From an uncultured Lachnospiraceae bacterium (GTDB taxonomy: Bacteria > Bacillota > Clostridia > Lachnospirales > Lachnospiraceae), in contig CAMVGV010000002.1 of assembly GCA_947167135.1 (NCBI GenBank), forward strand, positions 1 to 64,000: DNA of 64,000 nt, read 5' to 3'. Position numbers and translations under genes: made by a program. This document shows, one piece after another, positions 44,968 to 55,100 of this stretch. Under the pieces are notes generated by a model. The model was not told the origin of the DNA. It made no database searches and saw nothing but the letters and a program-made list of their open reading frames with translations. Position 1 is the first letter of the stretch; every line of letters starts with the position of its first letter.

Positions 44968-45710
44968 TTAAGTGATATCTCCCAGCTTTGCCTCAAGCTC
45001 CCTGATCCTTGCCTCGGCCCTGTCCGCCCTTTTCCGCTCGGTTTCAGTGTTTTTACGTTCTTCCTCGCGGCCTTCTTCCCGGCTTTCTTCCCTTATTTCC
45101 TTTTCCCTTTCCCAGCTCTTCATATATCTGATACCTACGCCTTTCTTTGCCTTGGTCCTGTGTACAATATCGTTAAGCTTGTCCGTGAGATCGTCCGTTA
45201 CATTGTCTTTTGTGCTTTTCCCTATGTACCTAAGGAGATTTTTTAACTTTCTGTCATCCTCTCCGGCATTTTCCGGAAGTTCCCCGTTCATATACAGAAA
45301 TATCCTCCGTACCCCGTCATTATCATATTCCACTCCCGTTTCCAAAAGCTGAACATCTATCAGATCCCCATAGTATCTGCTCCGCCTCGAGAGCAGCTTC
45401 TTCTTTGAGCTCTGCCTGTCAGGCTCAACATCATATACCCTGATAACAGGCCTGTCTATCCCGTCCTCTGTCAGATGCTCCGTAATATAAGCATCCATCC
45501 TTATACCATGTGAGCTTTCCGAAACACCCGGCACAGCCTTCTGGGCTGTGAAGCTGATCTCACCGATCTCACGCTTAAGGACGAGACTAAGGATCATCCG
45601 GCAGACCTCCGCTCCGTCTTCTTCATCAGCCAAGATCTCAGTAAAAAGAAAATCGTCAATGACGTCCTTTCTTCCAGCGGCTTCATAATTCTTGATCTTT
45701 CATCACACAT
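44968..45710 (-). pseudogene. Rpn-type PD-(D/E)XK nuclease/transposase, frameshifted near the N-terminus
   Basis: The intact part (from about 45660) encodes DDFLFTEILADEEDG, RMDAYITEHLTEDG, VIRVYDVEPDR, and a charged coiled-coil tail, matching the Rpn/PD-(D/E)XK nuclease family; VYDVEPD carries the expected Asp...Glu-x-Asp pattern. Upstream in another frame, AAGGAGG eight bases before an ATG at 45710 starts MCDERSRIMKPLEERT, the family N-terminus. Joining the two needs a one-base shift near 45660. So the gene is broken by a one-base change (or, less likely, read by programmed frameshifting). A TTG at 45633 could still give a truncated product. Such genes are often multicopy and mobile. Confidence 0.75.
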
Positions 45711-45983
45711 ACAGTTCTCCTCCTTGTTTACCGAATTTAAGCAGGACAAACCATATATGTATTCTCCTGCTCATAAAAAAATGGGTTTCAGAGCAGGAAG
45801 TCTTTAGAAATCATAACAAAAGAATTGTAAGAAGCGGCAACCCGCCTTAGAAGTATCTGCTCTGCCCCAAAAGATAACGTGAAATCCATTTAATTTCAAC
45901 AGGAGTTTACAAAAACAAAAGGTCTGTTCCTCCATTGTAATTATTGAGAGGGTGACCTTTTGTTTATTTCAAGTTCTCTAATA
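45711..45983. other. Intergenic stretch without recognised gene
   Basis: AT-rich sequence upstream of the frameshifted nuclease gene. I see no gene or tRNA and no repeat of families A-D here. Confidence 0.5.
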
Positions 45984-46127
45984 TATAGTAAACGACATCA
46001 GGTTTTACCTAATGGCGTTTACTGCGCTGGATTTTGGAGGCTGAAAGCAGCAGATTTCCTTACAAAATCCATGCGCATCCTTGCGGAGCATTATAGTAAA
46101 CGGCTGATTTATCTGACATTTACTATA
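45984..46127. repeat. Family E miniature inverted-repeat element (144 bp)
   Basis: Ends are perfect 9-bp inverse copies, TATAGTAAA at 45984 and TTTACTATA at 46119-46127. An internal hairpin (45987-46023, AGTAAACGACATCAGGT facing ACCTAATGGCGTTTACT, 15 of 17 matching) and a second TATAGTAAACG at 46092 suggest nested copies. No open frame is present. Confidence 0.7.
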
Positions 46128-46156
46128 ACAGGATAAACAGAGCAAACGTGAAAAGC

Positions 46157-47857
46157 TTATAAAACTTTCTTTAATATGTAAAACTCAGCCCCAGGCTCTA
46201 AAGACTGTTCAACGTACCTGTCTTTAATATATTGTCCAAATGGTGTTGATAAAAACATCGTAATATCCGGATAGTATCTTATATCCACATAGATATAATC
46301 TGGCAGCTCTCTTTTTCCTATAGTATAATAATCAATCCACTGCCTTCCGGCAGAAAAGGTGCCGGAAAACTGCGGAGCTGCCATTTCTCCGTTATAATAG
46401 TAATTAAGCTGGGTATCACTTCCAACATTGATATATGTTTTTCCAAACTGTGTGTTTTTCTGTAAATATTCCCTATATTTCTTCCATTCGGAAATCTGCC
46501 CGGGATATAAAAATATGTTTTTCGTGATACCCTCTTCCGATACAATCCGGTATTCAGTTACATTAGACGGGGTTGTACCGTTGACCCTTACAAAATACGC
46601 CTTTGAAAAGATCAATTCAATAAGCATCATAAATATAAAAAATGAAGCAAGTTTTGAAATCCCCGGTTTTGATATACTACGCTTATGTTCATTAATACTG
46701 ATGATGAAAGAAATAATGGTTGGCTCAAGATACAAGGCATTTTGCGCAAAGCCTAGATTTGAACCGGCTAGAGCACCAAAAAAAATAAAAATACCCATGA
46801 TTGTGAAACAGTAAAAAAGCGGAGGATCCTTTTTTAATGAAAAAGCAAGTATAACTGCCATTACCGCATAGATTATATATCTTTCAAGAAGACCGAAGGG
46901 TCCGCTCGGGCGTAATCCGGTGATATTCAGCATTATTATCAGAAAACAAGTTAGTAGTATATAAATATATATAATGGTTATTGGCGGAAAATGCCATTTT
47001 TTACGCAACGGAAGATATATAAGAAAGGAACATAATATCAAAGCGGTTGAACGGAAAAACAGTTTGAAGATCGAGTCTTTGTTTGAAAAAGCGCTGAAGA
47101 ATTTAGAGTGGTCATCTCCTTTAAGAAGACCTGACACGTTTATAATAAAATCATTAATGGTCATGTGGGTCAGTATGTAGTACATGAATAACAGAAACAA
47201 CAGAAAACAGCAGCCCCAGAAGATTAGATTGTATTTTAAACGGATCTTCACGCAAGGGTTGATCCTGAAAAAAAGAAGATATAATAGATAGGGTAAGGAT
47301 ATCAGCATAGTAGGATAAACAAATACTGCGAGTCCGTATGAAAGACCTGCCATACCTACCATAATTTCTTTATTTCCATCACTTTGAAACGAATCAAAAA
47401 GAAGTAGCGAAGTAAGAATAATAAAGATCATGGCATTAAAACCATATTCAAGATTCTGGGTAGCTCTCGGAAGGAGGTTTGCTATTACTATCGCTGCAAA
47501 AAAAGCTGATTCACGGGAATAGTGTTTGCTGAATATCCTGTATGACAGGTAAGCCACCAGACACTGCACTATAGAAGAGATGATCCTTAGATACACCATA
47601 AGACCATCCAAGGAATGGATAATGTCAAGATAAATCCTTATAAAAAATGCAGGAATAACAGCATTTGTAACATACACATCCCAGCTGTCAAGAAACAGTG
47701 TTTTTCCTTCAGCCACCCGTGAAGCAAGGTAAATGATAAATACCTCGTCATTATCAAGACCAATGCAGATCTTTAATCCCATAGCTAACAATGAAAGAAT
47801 TATGAGTACAGCCGCTAATAATACTTTATATTTTTCTTTGTTGGTAGAAAATGTCAT
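46157..47857 (-). CDS. GT39-like polytopic membrane glycosyltransferase, AT-rich
   Basis: A 566-residue protein with about 11 helices. The N-terminal loop LDNDEVFIIYLASRVAEGKTLFLDSWDVY resembles the acidic first loop of GT-C/PMT-type glycosyltransferases (Asp-Glu then G...D), which use polyprenyl-phosphate sugars. The C-terminal 140 residues are extracellular and soluble-looking. Base composition is visibly richer in A/T than its neighbours, suggesting transfer. A TATAAT (minus strand, 47882-47877) lies about 20 bp before the start codon, and no ribosome-binding site is seen. Function is inferred; no operon partners. Confidence 0.65.
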   Translation of the reverse strand: MTFSTNKEKYKVLLAAVLIILSLLAMGLKICIGLDNDEVFIIYLASRVAEGKTLFLDSWDVYVTNAVIPAFFIRIYLDIIHSLDGLMVYLRIISSIVQCLVAYLSYRIFSKHYSRESAFFAAIVIANLLPRATQNLEYGFNAMIFIILTSLLLFDSFQSDGNKEIMVGMAGLSYGLAVFVYPTMLISLPYLLYLLFFRINPCVKIRLKYNLIFWGCCFLLFLLFMYYILTHMTINDFIINVSGLLKGDDHSKFFSAFSNKDSIFKLFFRSTALILCSFLIYLPLRKKWHFPPITIIYIYILLTCFLIIMLNITGLRPSGPFGLLERYIIYAVMAVILAFSLKKDPPLFYCFTIMGIFIFFGALAGSNLGFAQNALYLEPTIISFIISINEHKRSISKPGISKLASFFIFMMLIELIFSKAYFVRVNGTTPSNVTEYRIVSEEGITKNIFLYPGQISEWKKYREYLQKNTQFGKTYINVGSDTQLNYYYNGEMAAPQFSGTFSAGRQWIDYYTIGKRELPDYIYVDIRYYPDITMFLSTPFGQYIKDRYVEQSLEPGAEFYILKKVL

Positions 47858-47879
47858 ATTTGTCGAACCAAGGAATATT

Positions 47880-47950
47880 ATAGTTATGACTAAATAAAAC
47901 CTCGGAAGCCGCTGATAGCAAGCACTTTTCAGCGTGTTTCCGGGGTCTTT
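47880..47950 (-). terminator. Hairpin downstream of tRNA-Ala
   Basis: On the minus strand CGGAAACACGCTGA pairs imperfectly with TCAGCGGCTTCCG and is followed by AGGTTTTAT. Its place just after the tRNA fits a terminator. Confidence 0.5.
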
Positions 47951-47957
47951 TCAAAAG

Positions 47958-48030
47958 TGGACCATAGGGGGATCGAACCCCTGACCTCCAGATTGCGAAC
48001 CTGGCGCTCTCCCAGCTGAGCTAATAGCCC
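47958..48030 (-). tRNA. tRNA-Ala, anticodon CGC
   Basis: A complete 73-base cloverleaf: acceptor GGGCTAT/ATGGTCC, D arm GCTC...GAGC, anticodon stem CCAGG/TCTGG with loop TTCGCAA, variable loop AGGTC, T arm AGGGG TTCGATC CCCCT, discriminator A. The G3-U70 wobble pair is the classic alanine identity mark. CCA is not encoded. It lies 18 bp after plsY on the same strand. Confidence 0.95.
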
Positions 48031-48048
48031 GTGGCTGTATCCCATATT

Positions 48049-48759
48049 TCAGGGATTCAGCTTCTTAAATCTCTCTGCCTCTGCGGCGTTTTTCTCCTTA
48101 CTGAAGTAGGTATGCCTCTCCTTCCCCTGAAGAAGCCTTGAAATATTCCCTCTGTGCTGGAACCAGGCAAGGGCTCCGAGAAGGAACAGCAAAATATACA
48201 GCTCATATCTGACCTGTGGTGCAAGGGCTGCATAACGGTTTCCCTTAAATATAATGTTCTCTCCAAGCAGCACCATCTCGATAAAAAATGCAAGCCATAC
48301 CATGATGGAGCCAAGAGAAACATAATGGGTCGTAAGGAATAGCCCGAAAAATACGATGCATCCCGCAACAAACAGAAAGGGATCCAGATATCCGATAATG
48401 AGACCTGCGGTAGCGGCTATGCCTTTTCCTCCCTTAAATCCCATATGGAATGGAAAGTCGTGCCCCAATATCGAGCCTGCTCCGGCATAGGTCATATAAA
48501 GTAAAGCAAATCCGGGATCATTTCTCCCAAAGAGAAACCAGGAGATCAGCATAGCCGCCAGGGTCTTCAAAATATCACAAACAAGGGTCAGGGCACCTGC
48601 CTTTACTCCAAAGGTGCGGAGCATATTGGTTGTTCCGGCATTACCGCTGCCTACGGATCTGATATCAAGACCCTGCTTTGTCCCCAGTATATATCCCGAC
48701 TGTATGGTTCCGAGGAAATATCCGATAATAAGACTGACTAACCTCGCTGCAATATTCAT
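48049..48759 (-). CDS. plsY: Acyl-phosphate:glycerol-3-phosphate acyltransferase PlsY
   Basis: Adds the first acyl chain to glycerol 3-phosphate for phospholipid synthesis. The 236-residue membrane protein has the three family motifs: SVGSGNAGTTNMLRTFG, LGHDFPFHMGFKGGKGIAATAG, and a weaker third one (LALLGAL...HRGNISRLLQGKE). Five to seven helices are seen. It is downstream of der (74-bp gap with a family A arm) and directly upstream of tRNA-Ala. Confidence 0.95.
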   Translation of the reverse strand: MNIAARLVSLIIGYFLGTIQSGYILGTKQGLDIRSVGSGNAGTTNMLRTFGVKAGALTLVCDILKTLAAMLISWFLFGRNDPGFALLYMTYAGAGSILGHDFPFHMGFKGGKGIAATAGLIIGYLDPFLFVAGCIVFFGLFLTTHYVSLGSIMVWLAFFIEMVLLGENIIFKGNRYAALAPQVRYELYILLFLLGALAWFQHRGNISRLLQGKERHTYFSKEKNAAEAERFKKLNP

Positions 48760-48833
48760 TCCCCTTATAAATCTCCTACTGTATATTAGTCATTTCCCGA
48801 AATACGCGTCGCTGCGTTCAGAATGACAGGTGT

Positions 48834-50147
48834 TCATCTTTCCTTTATTATAAACCTAAGAGGCGTTCCGGTAAATCCAAAAGCGTTCCTTATCTGATTT
48901 TCCATATATCTCACATATGAAAAATGCATAAGCTCCTTATCGTTAACAAAGATCACAAAGGTGGGCGGTCCCACGGAAACCTCGGTCATATAGAAGAGCT
49001 TCAGTCTCTTACCCTTATCGGCAGGGGGCTGCTGCAGTGTGACGGCCTCGGTCATGATCTCATTAAGGACACCGGTCTGTATCCTTAAGGTAGCGTTTTC
49101 TATCACTCTGTCGATTATATCATATAATTTGAAAAGTCTCTGCCCTGTTTTTGCAGAAATAAAAATAATCTCCGCATAGGGCATAAAAGAAAGAACACTC
49201 CTTATTCTTTTCGTGTAATCATTGACAGTCTTATTGTCCTTATCAATGCTGTCCCACTTATTGACAGCGATAATACAGCCCTTCCCCCGGTCGTGGGCGA
49301 TGCCTGCGATCTTCGCATCCTGCTCGGTCACACCTTCATTGGCATCAATAACGATAATGACAAGATCCGATCTTTCAACCGCGCTTACGGTACGGAGGAT
49401 CATAAAGTGCTCCAGCTCCTCCTTAACCTTATTCTTCCTCCTTAGTCCCGCCGTATCGATAAACACATATTCCTTTCCGTTATGCTTAACGGGTGTGTCT
49501 ATGGCGTCTCTGGTGGTTCCGGCGATGTCGGAAACTATAACCCGGTTTTCCCCGATAAGTCTGTTGATTATGGAGGACTTTCCCACATTCGGCTTACCCA
49601 CTATGGCTATACGGGGCCGGCTGTCGTCATCCTCATTATCCGCCTTATCCGGAAAATGCTTCACCACCTCATCCATAAGGTCTCCGATACCCTTTTTCTG
49701 TCCTGCGGATATGGCAATCGGATCTCCCATTCCGAGATTATAGAACTCGTAGACATCCATCTCGGACTTTTCAAAGCTGTCAACCTTATTAACCGCAAGA
49801 ACCACATTCTTTCCGGAACGCCTTAAGATGTCGGCAACCTTTGAATCCGCGTCGGTCAAACCCGATTTTACATCAGTTATAAAAACAATGACATCAGCGG
49901 TATCAATGGCGATCTCTGCCTGATCCCTGATCTCGGACAGCATATTGTCCTTGCTGTCAGGCTCAATACCCCCAGTATCGATCACGGTAAAATCCCGGTC
50001 AAGCCAGCTCACATCCGCATAAATACGGTCTCTGGTGATCCCCGGGGTATCCTTGACTATTGAAATACGTTCACCGGCAAGAACATTGAATAATGTGGAC
50101 TTTCCCACATTCGGTCTCCCAACCAGTGCTACAATCGGTTTACTCAT
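48834..50147 (-). CDS. der: Ribosome-assembly GTPase Der (EngA)
   Basis: A 437-residue tandem-GTPase for 50S maturation. The first G domain has GRPNVGKSTLFN, DTGGIEPDSK and NKVD; the second has GKPNVGKSSIINRL, DTAGLRRKNKVKEELEHF and NKWD; a KH-like domain closes it (FVNDKELMHFSYVRYMENQIRNAFGFTGTPLRFI). It sits between the DUF512 radical SAM gene and plsY, an arrangement common in Clostridia. Confidence 0.97.
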   Translation of the reverse strand: MSKPIVALVGRPNVGKSTLFNVLAGERISIVKDTPGITRDRIYADVSWLDRDFTVIDTGGIEPDSKDNMLSEIRDQAEIAIDTADVIVFITDVKSGLTDADSKVADILRRSGKNVVLAVNKVDSFEKSEMDVYEFYNLGMGDPIAISAGQKKGIGDLMDEVVKHFPDKADNEDDDSRPRIAIVGKPNVGKSSIINRLIGENRVIVSDIAGTTRDAIDTPVKHNGKEYVFIDTAGLRRKNKVKEELEHFMILRTVSAVERSDLVIIVIDANEGVTEQDAKIAGIAHDRGKGCIIAVNKWDSIDKDNKTVNDYTKRIRSVLSFMPYAEIIFISAKTGQRLFKLYDIIDRVIENATLRIQTGVLNEIMTEAVTLQQPPADKGKRLKLFYMTEVSVGPPTFVIFVNDKELMHFSYVRYMENQIRNAFGFTGTPLRFIIKER

Positions 50148-50182
50148 TTTTCCTTTTCCCCAAAATCAAAAGGTTTTCATAT

Positions 50183-50206
50183 GTCACTTGCGGTTCCGCA
50201 AGTGAC
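50183..50206. terminator. Perfect hairpin between the radical SAM gene and der
   Basis: GTCACTTGCGG and CCGCAAGTGAC, 11 pairs with a TT loop. On the minus strand it is followed by ATATGAAAACCTTTTG, so the T-run is weak; it may be an attenuator or processing site rather than a full terminator. Confidence 0.45.
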
Positions 50207-50229
50207 TGTTCTGAATAGTTACATCAAAA

Positions 50230-50400
50230 GTAAATATCATTCTGAGCATCTTTGTCATTCTGAGCGAAGCGAAGAATCTTCCCAATCCGGATGAAATATC
50301 CTTAAATGTTACTTCGCATCTCGTTTCCCGGGGCGGCATCCCGCATCTTCGATTTGGGATATGCGTCGCATCCGCTCCTCAGTATGTCATTACGATCTTC
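50230..50400. repeat. Family A arms with inserted stem, reaching into the radical SAM stop
   Basis: ATCATTCTGAGC, then a complete GTCATTCTGAGCGAAGCGAA arm, then the GGGGCGGCATCCCGCATC...GATTTGGGATATGCG module and a returning CCGCTCCTCAGTATGTCAT arm. The last bases encode the final residues and stop of the gene at 50379. Confidence 0.85.
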
Positions 50401-51713
50401 CTTATAAAATCCTCTCCGTCGGTCCTAATTATCCGCACCGGAACCCCGAGAGCCTCCGAAACATCGCCAATCCTCATATCATCAAGCAGAATATCCGTAT
50501 CAGCTCTTAAAAGATTCTCCGGAAGGAAAAGCACCTCGCCAAGCACCTTCCCCTTTAGTGCTCCCACAATATCCTGACCGGTAAGAAGACCGCTGACAGT
50601 GATCCGCTCTCCGAAAAAAAGATTTTTGACGGGATAATAATGAACCCTGATACCCGGATAAAGCCCTGACAGCTTATTAAGGCAGTCCCTTATATAATCC
50701 TGCATAAGGAGCCCTCCGCATAGGGACAGTTCCCGTACCGTATCCTGTGGCGGATAATCCTCCGGATGCTCCCTTAGATCAACAAGGCATTCCTCAAATT
50801 CATCAAGAAAGGAGCGGATCATTCCCACACCGTTTTCGTACTGAAGATAACCGTCATAGCTCTCTGCCGGAGGGATCTCCGCATCTGCCATAATATAAAA
50901 CTCATCCCCGGCATGGACAAAGTAGGTTCCGTACTTCGAAAAAAGCTTATCCTGCCAGGAATGAATAAGTAAAAGAACCTTCCTTGCATCCTCCCTGTCA
51001 AAACCCTCCAGGGGGAAAAGCCCCTCCCTGTACTTTGTGAGCCCCACCGGCACAACGGAAACGCTTTTAAGATGAGGAATATATTTTGACAGCTCCCGTA
51101 TGGAAAAGTCAAGCTCCTTACCGTCATTTAAGCCCTTGCAGAGAACGATCTGTCCGTTCATCTCAATCCCGGCTTCAAAGAGCCTGTCAGCCTTCTTCAA
51201 AGCCTCCCCGGCAAAACGGTTATTAAGCATCCTGCAGCGAAGAGCCGGATTCATAGCCTGAAAAGAAATATTGATGGGGCTTAAGCGGTAACGGATGATC
51301 CTGTCAATATCCTTATCCGACATATTGGTAAGTGTAACATAGTTTCCCTGTAAAAAGGAAAGCCTGGAATCATCGTCCTTAAAGTAGAGGCTCTCTCTCA
51401 TACCCGGGGGCATCTGGTCGATAAAGCAGAAAACACATTTATTTCTGCAGGAACGGTACTCATCCATAAGACCGTTCTCGAATTCGATGCCGAGATCCTC
51501 ATCCTCGTCCTTATCGATCTCAAGCTCCCACTCCTCACCATTACATTTCCGGATAATAACAGTCAGGAAGGAATCTTCTGTCAGAAACTGGTAATCAAAG
51601 ATATCCTCAATCTCCTGCCCGTTTATGCTGATGAGCTCATCACCGGGCTCGATCTCCATTTCTTCCGCAATACTGCCCTCAATGACCCTATGGATTATGT
51701 GCTGCTTATTCAT
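50379..51713 (-). CDS. PDZ/radical SAM/DUF512 protein
   Basis: About 444 residues. An N-terminal PDZ-like domain (VIEGSIAEEMEIEPGDELISINGQ) is followed by a radical SAM cluster site CRNKCVFCFIDQMP, a family barrel (LSFLQGNYVTLTNMSDKDIDRIIRYRLSPINISFQ) and a DUF512 C-terminus (GVGMIRSFLDEFE...LTGQDIVGAL). The substrate is not known; the family often neighbours der. I use the ATG at 51713 (MNKQHIIHRV); an upstream start adds 5 residues. The C-terminal IVMTY-stop lies in a family A arm. Confidence 0.9.
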   Translation of the reverse strand: MNKQHIIHRVIEGSIAEEMEIEPGDELISINGQEIEDIFDYQFLTEDSFLTVIIRKCNGEEWELEIDKDEDEDLGIEFENGLMDEYRSCRNKCVFCFIDQMPPGMRESLYFKDDDSRLSFLQGNYVTLTNMSDKDIDRIIRYRLSPINISFQAMNPALRCRMLNNRFAGEALKKADRLFEAGIEMNGQIVLCKGLNDGKELDFSIRELSKYIPHLKSVSVVPVGLTKYREGLFPLEGFDREDARKVLLLIHSWQDKLFSKYGTYFVHAGDEFYIMADAEIPPAESYDGYLQYENGVGMIRSFLDEFEECLVDLREHPEDYPPQDTVRELSLCGGLLMQDYIRDCLNKLSGLYPGIRVHYYPVKNLFFGERITVSGLLTGQDIVGALKGKVLGEVLFLPENLLRADTDILLDDMRIGDVSEALGVPVRIIRTDGEDFIRKIVMTY

Positions 51714-51769
51714 TACGCCCTTATCCACTCTCCAAAATCATTCATTACCCGGGTCACTCCTCTGTTCTG

Positions 51770-52112
51770 CCCGGTTCTCCACACGGCAGCTGCAGGGCAG
51801 ATCGATAGCGCCGGCTTCAGTATACCCACAAAAAGATTCTTCGCTCAGAATGACACTAACCGAACGTCATTGGTATCCTACCCACGGATCTCCGGACGGC
51901 AGCTGCAGGGCAGATCGATAGCGAACGACTGCAGTTTTGCGCCGAAATGTGGCGGTGCGCAGGAGAAAACGCTCTTTTTTCTCCGGAGCACCGTCCATAT
52001 ATTTCGGTGCAAAACAAAGGTAGAGAGCGTGATCTGACTTCAGCTGCCGTGTGGAGATCCGGGCAAAATCCAACAGCTGCCATACGGAGATTCGGGCCAA
52101 ACCAAACGCATA
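51770..52112. repeat. Family A arm plus family B copy 3 (51886-52060)
   Basis: A fragment of a B end (ACACGGCAGCTGCAGGGCAG, from about 51779), a short A arm (AGATTCTTCGCTCAGAATGA), the junction ACTAACCGAACGTCATTGG, and a full 175 bp B element from GGATCTCCGGACGGCAGCTG to GTGTGGAGATCC. After it comes GGGCAAAATCCAACAGCTGC. Nearly the same composite occurs, same orientation, at 59.55-59.87 kb. Confidence 0.9.
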
Positions 52113-55100
52113 CTACCGGTCAATCCTGCGTTTACCGGTAAAGTTTCCTTTAGCCTCAATAGTGAGATCCTTATCAGTCCCGGAAACACTGAAGTCTTTC
52201 TTCTTTAATCTGATCTTCTTTCCCGACAAGATACAGGATACCTTCTTAACCCTGCCCCTTTTATCGAACTTAACATCAAGCTTGATATCAGGATCAGAAA
52301 TGTCAGCAGGAACAATCGAAAAAGCAAAAGGAGCAGATTTAAGGAGTCTGTTCAGGCTCTTAAACTCCTTACCCTTTAGCTTCAGGGTCATTTGGGCCTG
52401 TCCGGCATCCCTGCCCTTCTTAATCTTTGCCTTGATTTTAGACGGCTGCACGGGATTTCCTTGACTGTCGGTAATACTAAGGGTCACATCCTCGGCTCTC
52501 CTCTTGGTATTCTTCCCTGAACCCCCTAAGATGACAGGATAATGCTTTCTCCCGTTATAAGACACGGAATTAAGCCACTTAAATGTATAGCCTCCGATCT
52601 CGGCTACAGAGAAAACATTTGCAGCGGATTGTACAGCTGTTTCAGACTTTGTTTCAGCTTCCTCCTCTTCCTCTTCCTCCTTTTCCTTGTCGCTGTCAAG
52701 GAAGACATATTCCTTTTCATATTGACCCACACTGTAGTCAAAGCTGCTTACCTCACTGTCATTATATCCGTAAAGTGTGGAGTAAGCTTTTATTGTCAGG
52801 GACTGGCCGATAAGAATGGGAATCCCCTCATATTTCTTTCTTTCGCTGTTAGCTTTGTCAGTGGGGTCGCTGCCATCCAGTGTGAAATATATTTCAGCCC
52901 TTCTCCCGGTATCACCGTTATCCGTATCAGGGGTAATGACATCCTTAAAGGCTGCCGAAACATTCTGCTTAACCTCTCCCGGTTCTGCCGAATCCTCCGA
53001 AAGGGAAGGCGCATCAAGAGTAAGCTTTTCCGTAACGTTTCCCGTCCAGGGTCCCGTCTTCTTTGCAGCTCCGAAACCGATGCCGGAATAGCTTAGGACT
53101 CCGTCGTCAATTTCAAGGAAAACCTTCTCTCCCACGCTTAATGGTGAGGCTGTTTTTAGAATAACATTTCTTGCGTATTCGTCCCGTTCGCTGTCAATAA
53201 TATTATCCGGCTCCTTCTCCTTGTCAGGAAGCTCAATACTAAAGGGAATATCTTCTCCCGTTTCATCACCTTTCCTAAGGACAAAGGCATTATCCTTCAT
53301 CAGTCCGTCAGTATCGCTAATATCCATATATTTATCAAAGGTCACGTATATTCCGTCAGTCAGGAAATTAATGGCCTCGATCTCAGGAGCTTCATAGCTC
53401 AATAAAGGAATATTGACATCGATCTGAGGAGGCGGAACAGGAAGCCAGTTATAATTTGTCCCCTTATCCACTGCTGCCTTGTCATTATTGCTGTTTCCGG
53501 GAAGAAAGCCGTCCGCTTCGGCAGTCACAAACCATTGTCCTAAGGGCACCATCCACGCATAACGTCCATCTTTACCGGTAGTAAGCACATTTTTCTCCGG
53601 CGTGATCTCCCTCTGATCTGCGGGTATCAGATAGTCGCTTGAAAGATCGGATGAGCCATTCTTAAAAAGTTTAACGGAAGATCCGTCTACCGGATTGGAT
53701 TTCACACCGGCATAGACCACTCCGGAGGGATCATATATTGGCGCATAGGTAGAGGAATCAAGACCGGATGAATTTCTGATATTATTACCGGATCCAACGC
53801 GCAGATCCTTCTTCTTTTTCTTGTAACCACAGGACTCGTCTTCCCTCTCCTCTGCTTCTCTTTCCACGCTGTCAGCTATCCATTCTTCAAGCATCCACCT
53901 GTGTTCGTCAAGAGACATAGACTGGCTCAGGCTTACCAGGGATGCAAGGGATGTTTCGATAATGACAAGAGCGCTTGCAAGGACAAGAGGTCCTGCAATT
54001 CTGGCAAGCATTGACTTAGCGGCCTTCCCGGCAGCGGTTCTTGTCATTTTCCTTGCAGCGGTTTTCCGTATATAACCCGCCAGGGCTTCCTTGGTTGTCT
54101 TATTGATGCCAAAGGTAGAGCCAAGAGTGAAGACTGTGTTAAAGCCGCCATGCACCAATGTCCAGAACATGGCGTCATTGGTTTCCTGATGGAAGGAATC
54201 CAGATCCCGGAGAATGCTCTGCTGTGTTTGTGCCCTCATCGCCTTGAAGCAGGGGGTTTTAGTAAGGCTCTCCACTTCATAGAAATTATCCGCAAGTGCC
54301 TTCATTCCCATAATGGTGGAAATTGTAGTGCATCCCGCAGCCAGAATTCCCGAAGCAGCGTTGACAGCACTCCAGAATCTCCCGGCACTTCCGATCTTAT
54401 TCTCACCGATCTTCATAGCACCGTGGATGCCGTCTATAAGGGCATTTGATACCAGAAGATTAAGTCCTGAGGAAAGGTTCGCGATATCGCCTGATTCGGC
54501 CGCGTCTGCGGAACCGGACTGGTATATCGGCGAATCGAGGAAATAGCTCACAAGATCCATAGAGCATCCCACCCTCACGCCAAGGATCTGGGCATATGAG
54601 CCCCTGTGGGGTCTTTCCGAGGAACCGGCTTTTCCGCTTGCAGCGGTGACAGTACCTGTCGGAGCTATGCCTATGATATCCGCATCCTCGCCATAGTCCC
54701 ATTCCTCCGTAATTATCCCGTTATCATCAACATGGCGCGCACGCGTAAGCTGCACCTCGGCCATAACAGAGGATCCGTCATCTTTTTCCGAAATATAGAA
54801 GCAGGTGGTCTGTTCGAGTATCACATTTCCATCTTTATCGGTCACCACATTTGTTTCAGGGGACATAAAGCAGCCGCTTCCCGGCTTTATCTTCAAGCTG
54901 CTGTCATCCCCTTTCCAATCCGCAACTTCTGAAGAAGGTGATACGGAACTATCAAAATCCGTGGAAATAAAGGATCTTAGTTCGCTTTCATATCTCTCCC
55001 TGTCAAGGGTAATGGCAAGGCTTGTAACGGCAAGACCCGTCTGTGAGCCCTCTACAGTGATATTGTCCAGTAATTTAGCGAGATCCGGAGCCTTGCTGTC

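Noticed and set aside
45633..45635. Full-length intact nuclease gene starting at TTG 45633
   Set aside because: It would omit the conserved N-terminal segment that is present in another frame behind a perfect ribosome-binding site; a broken gene is the better reading.
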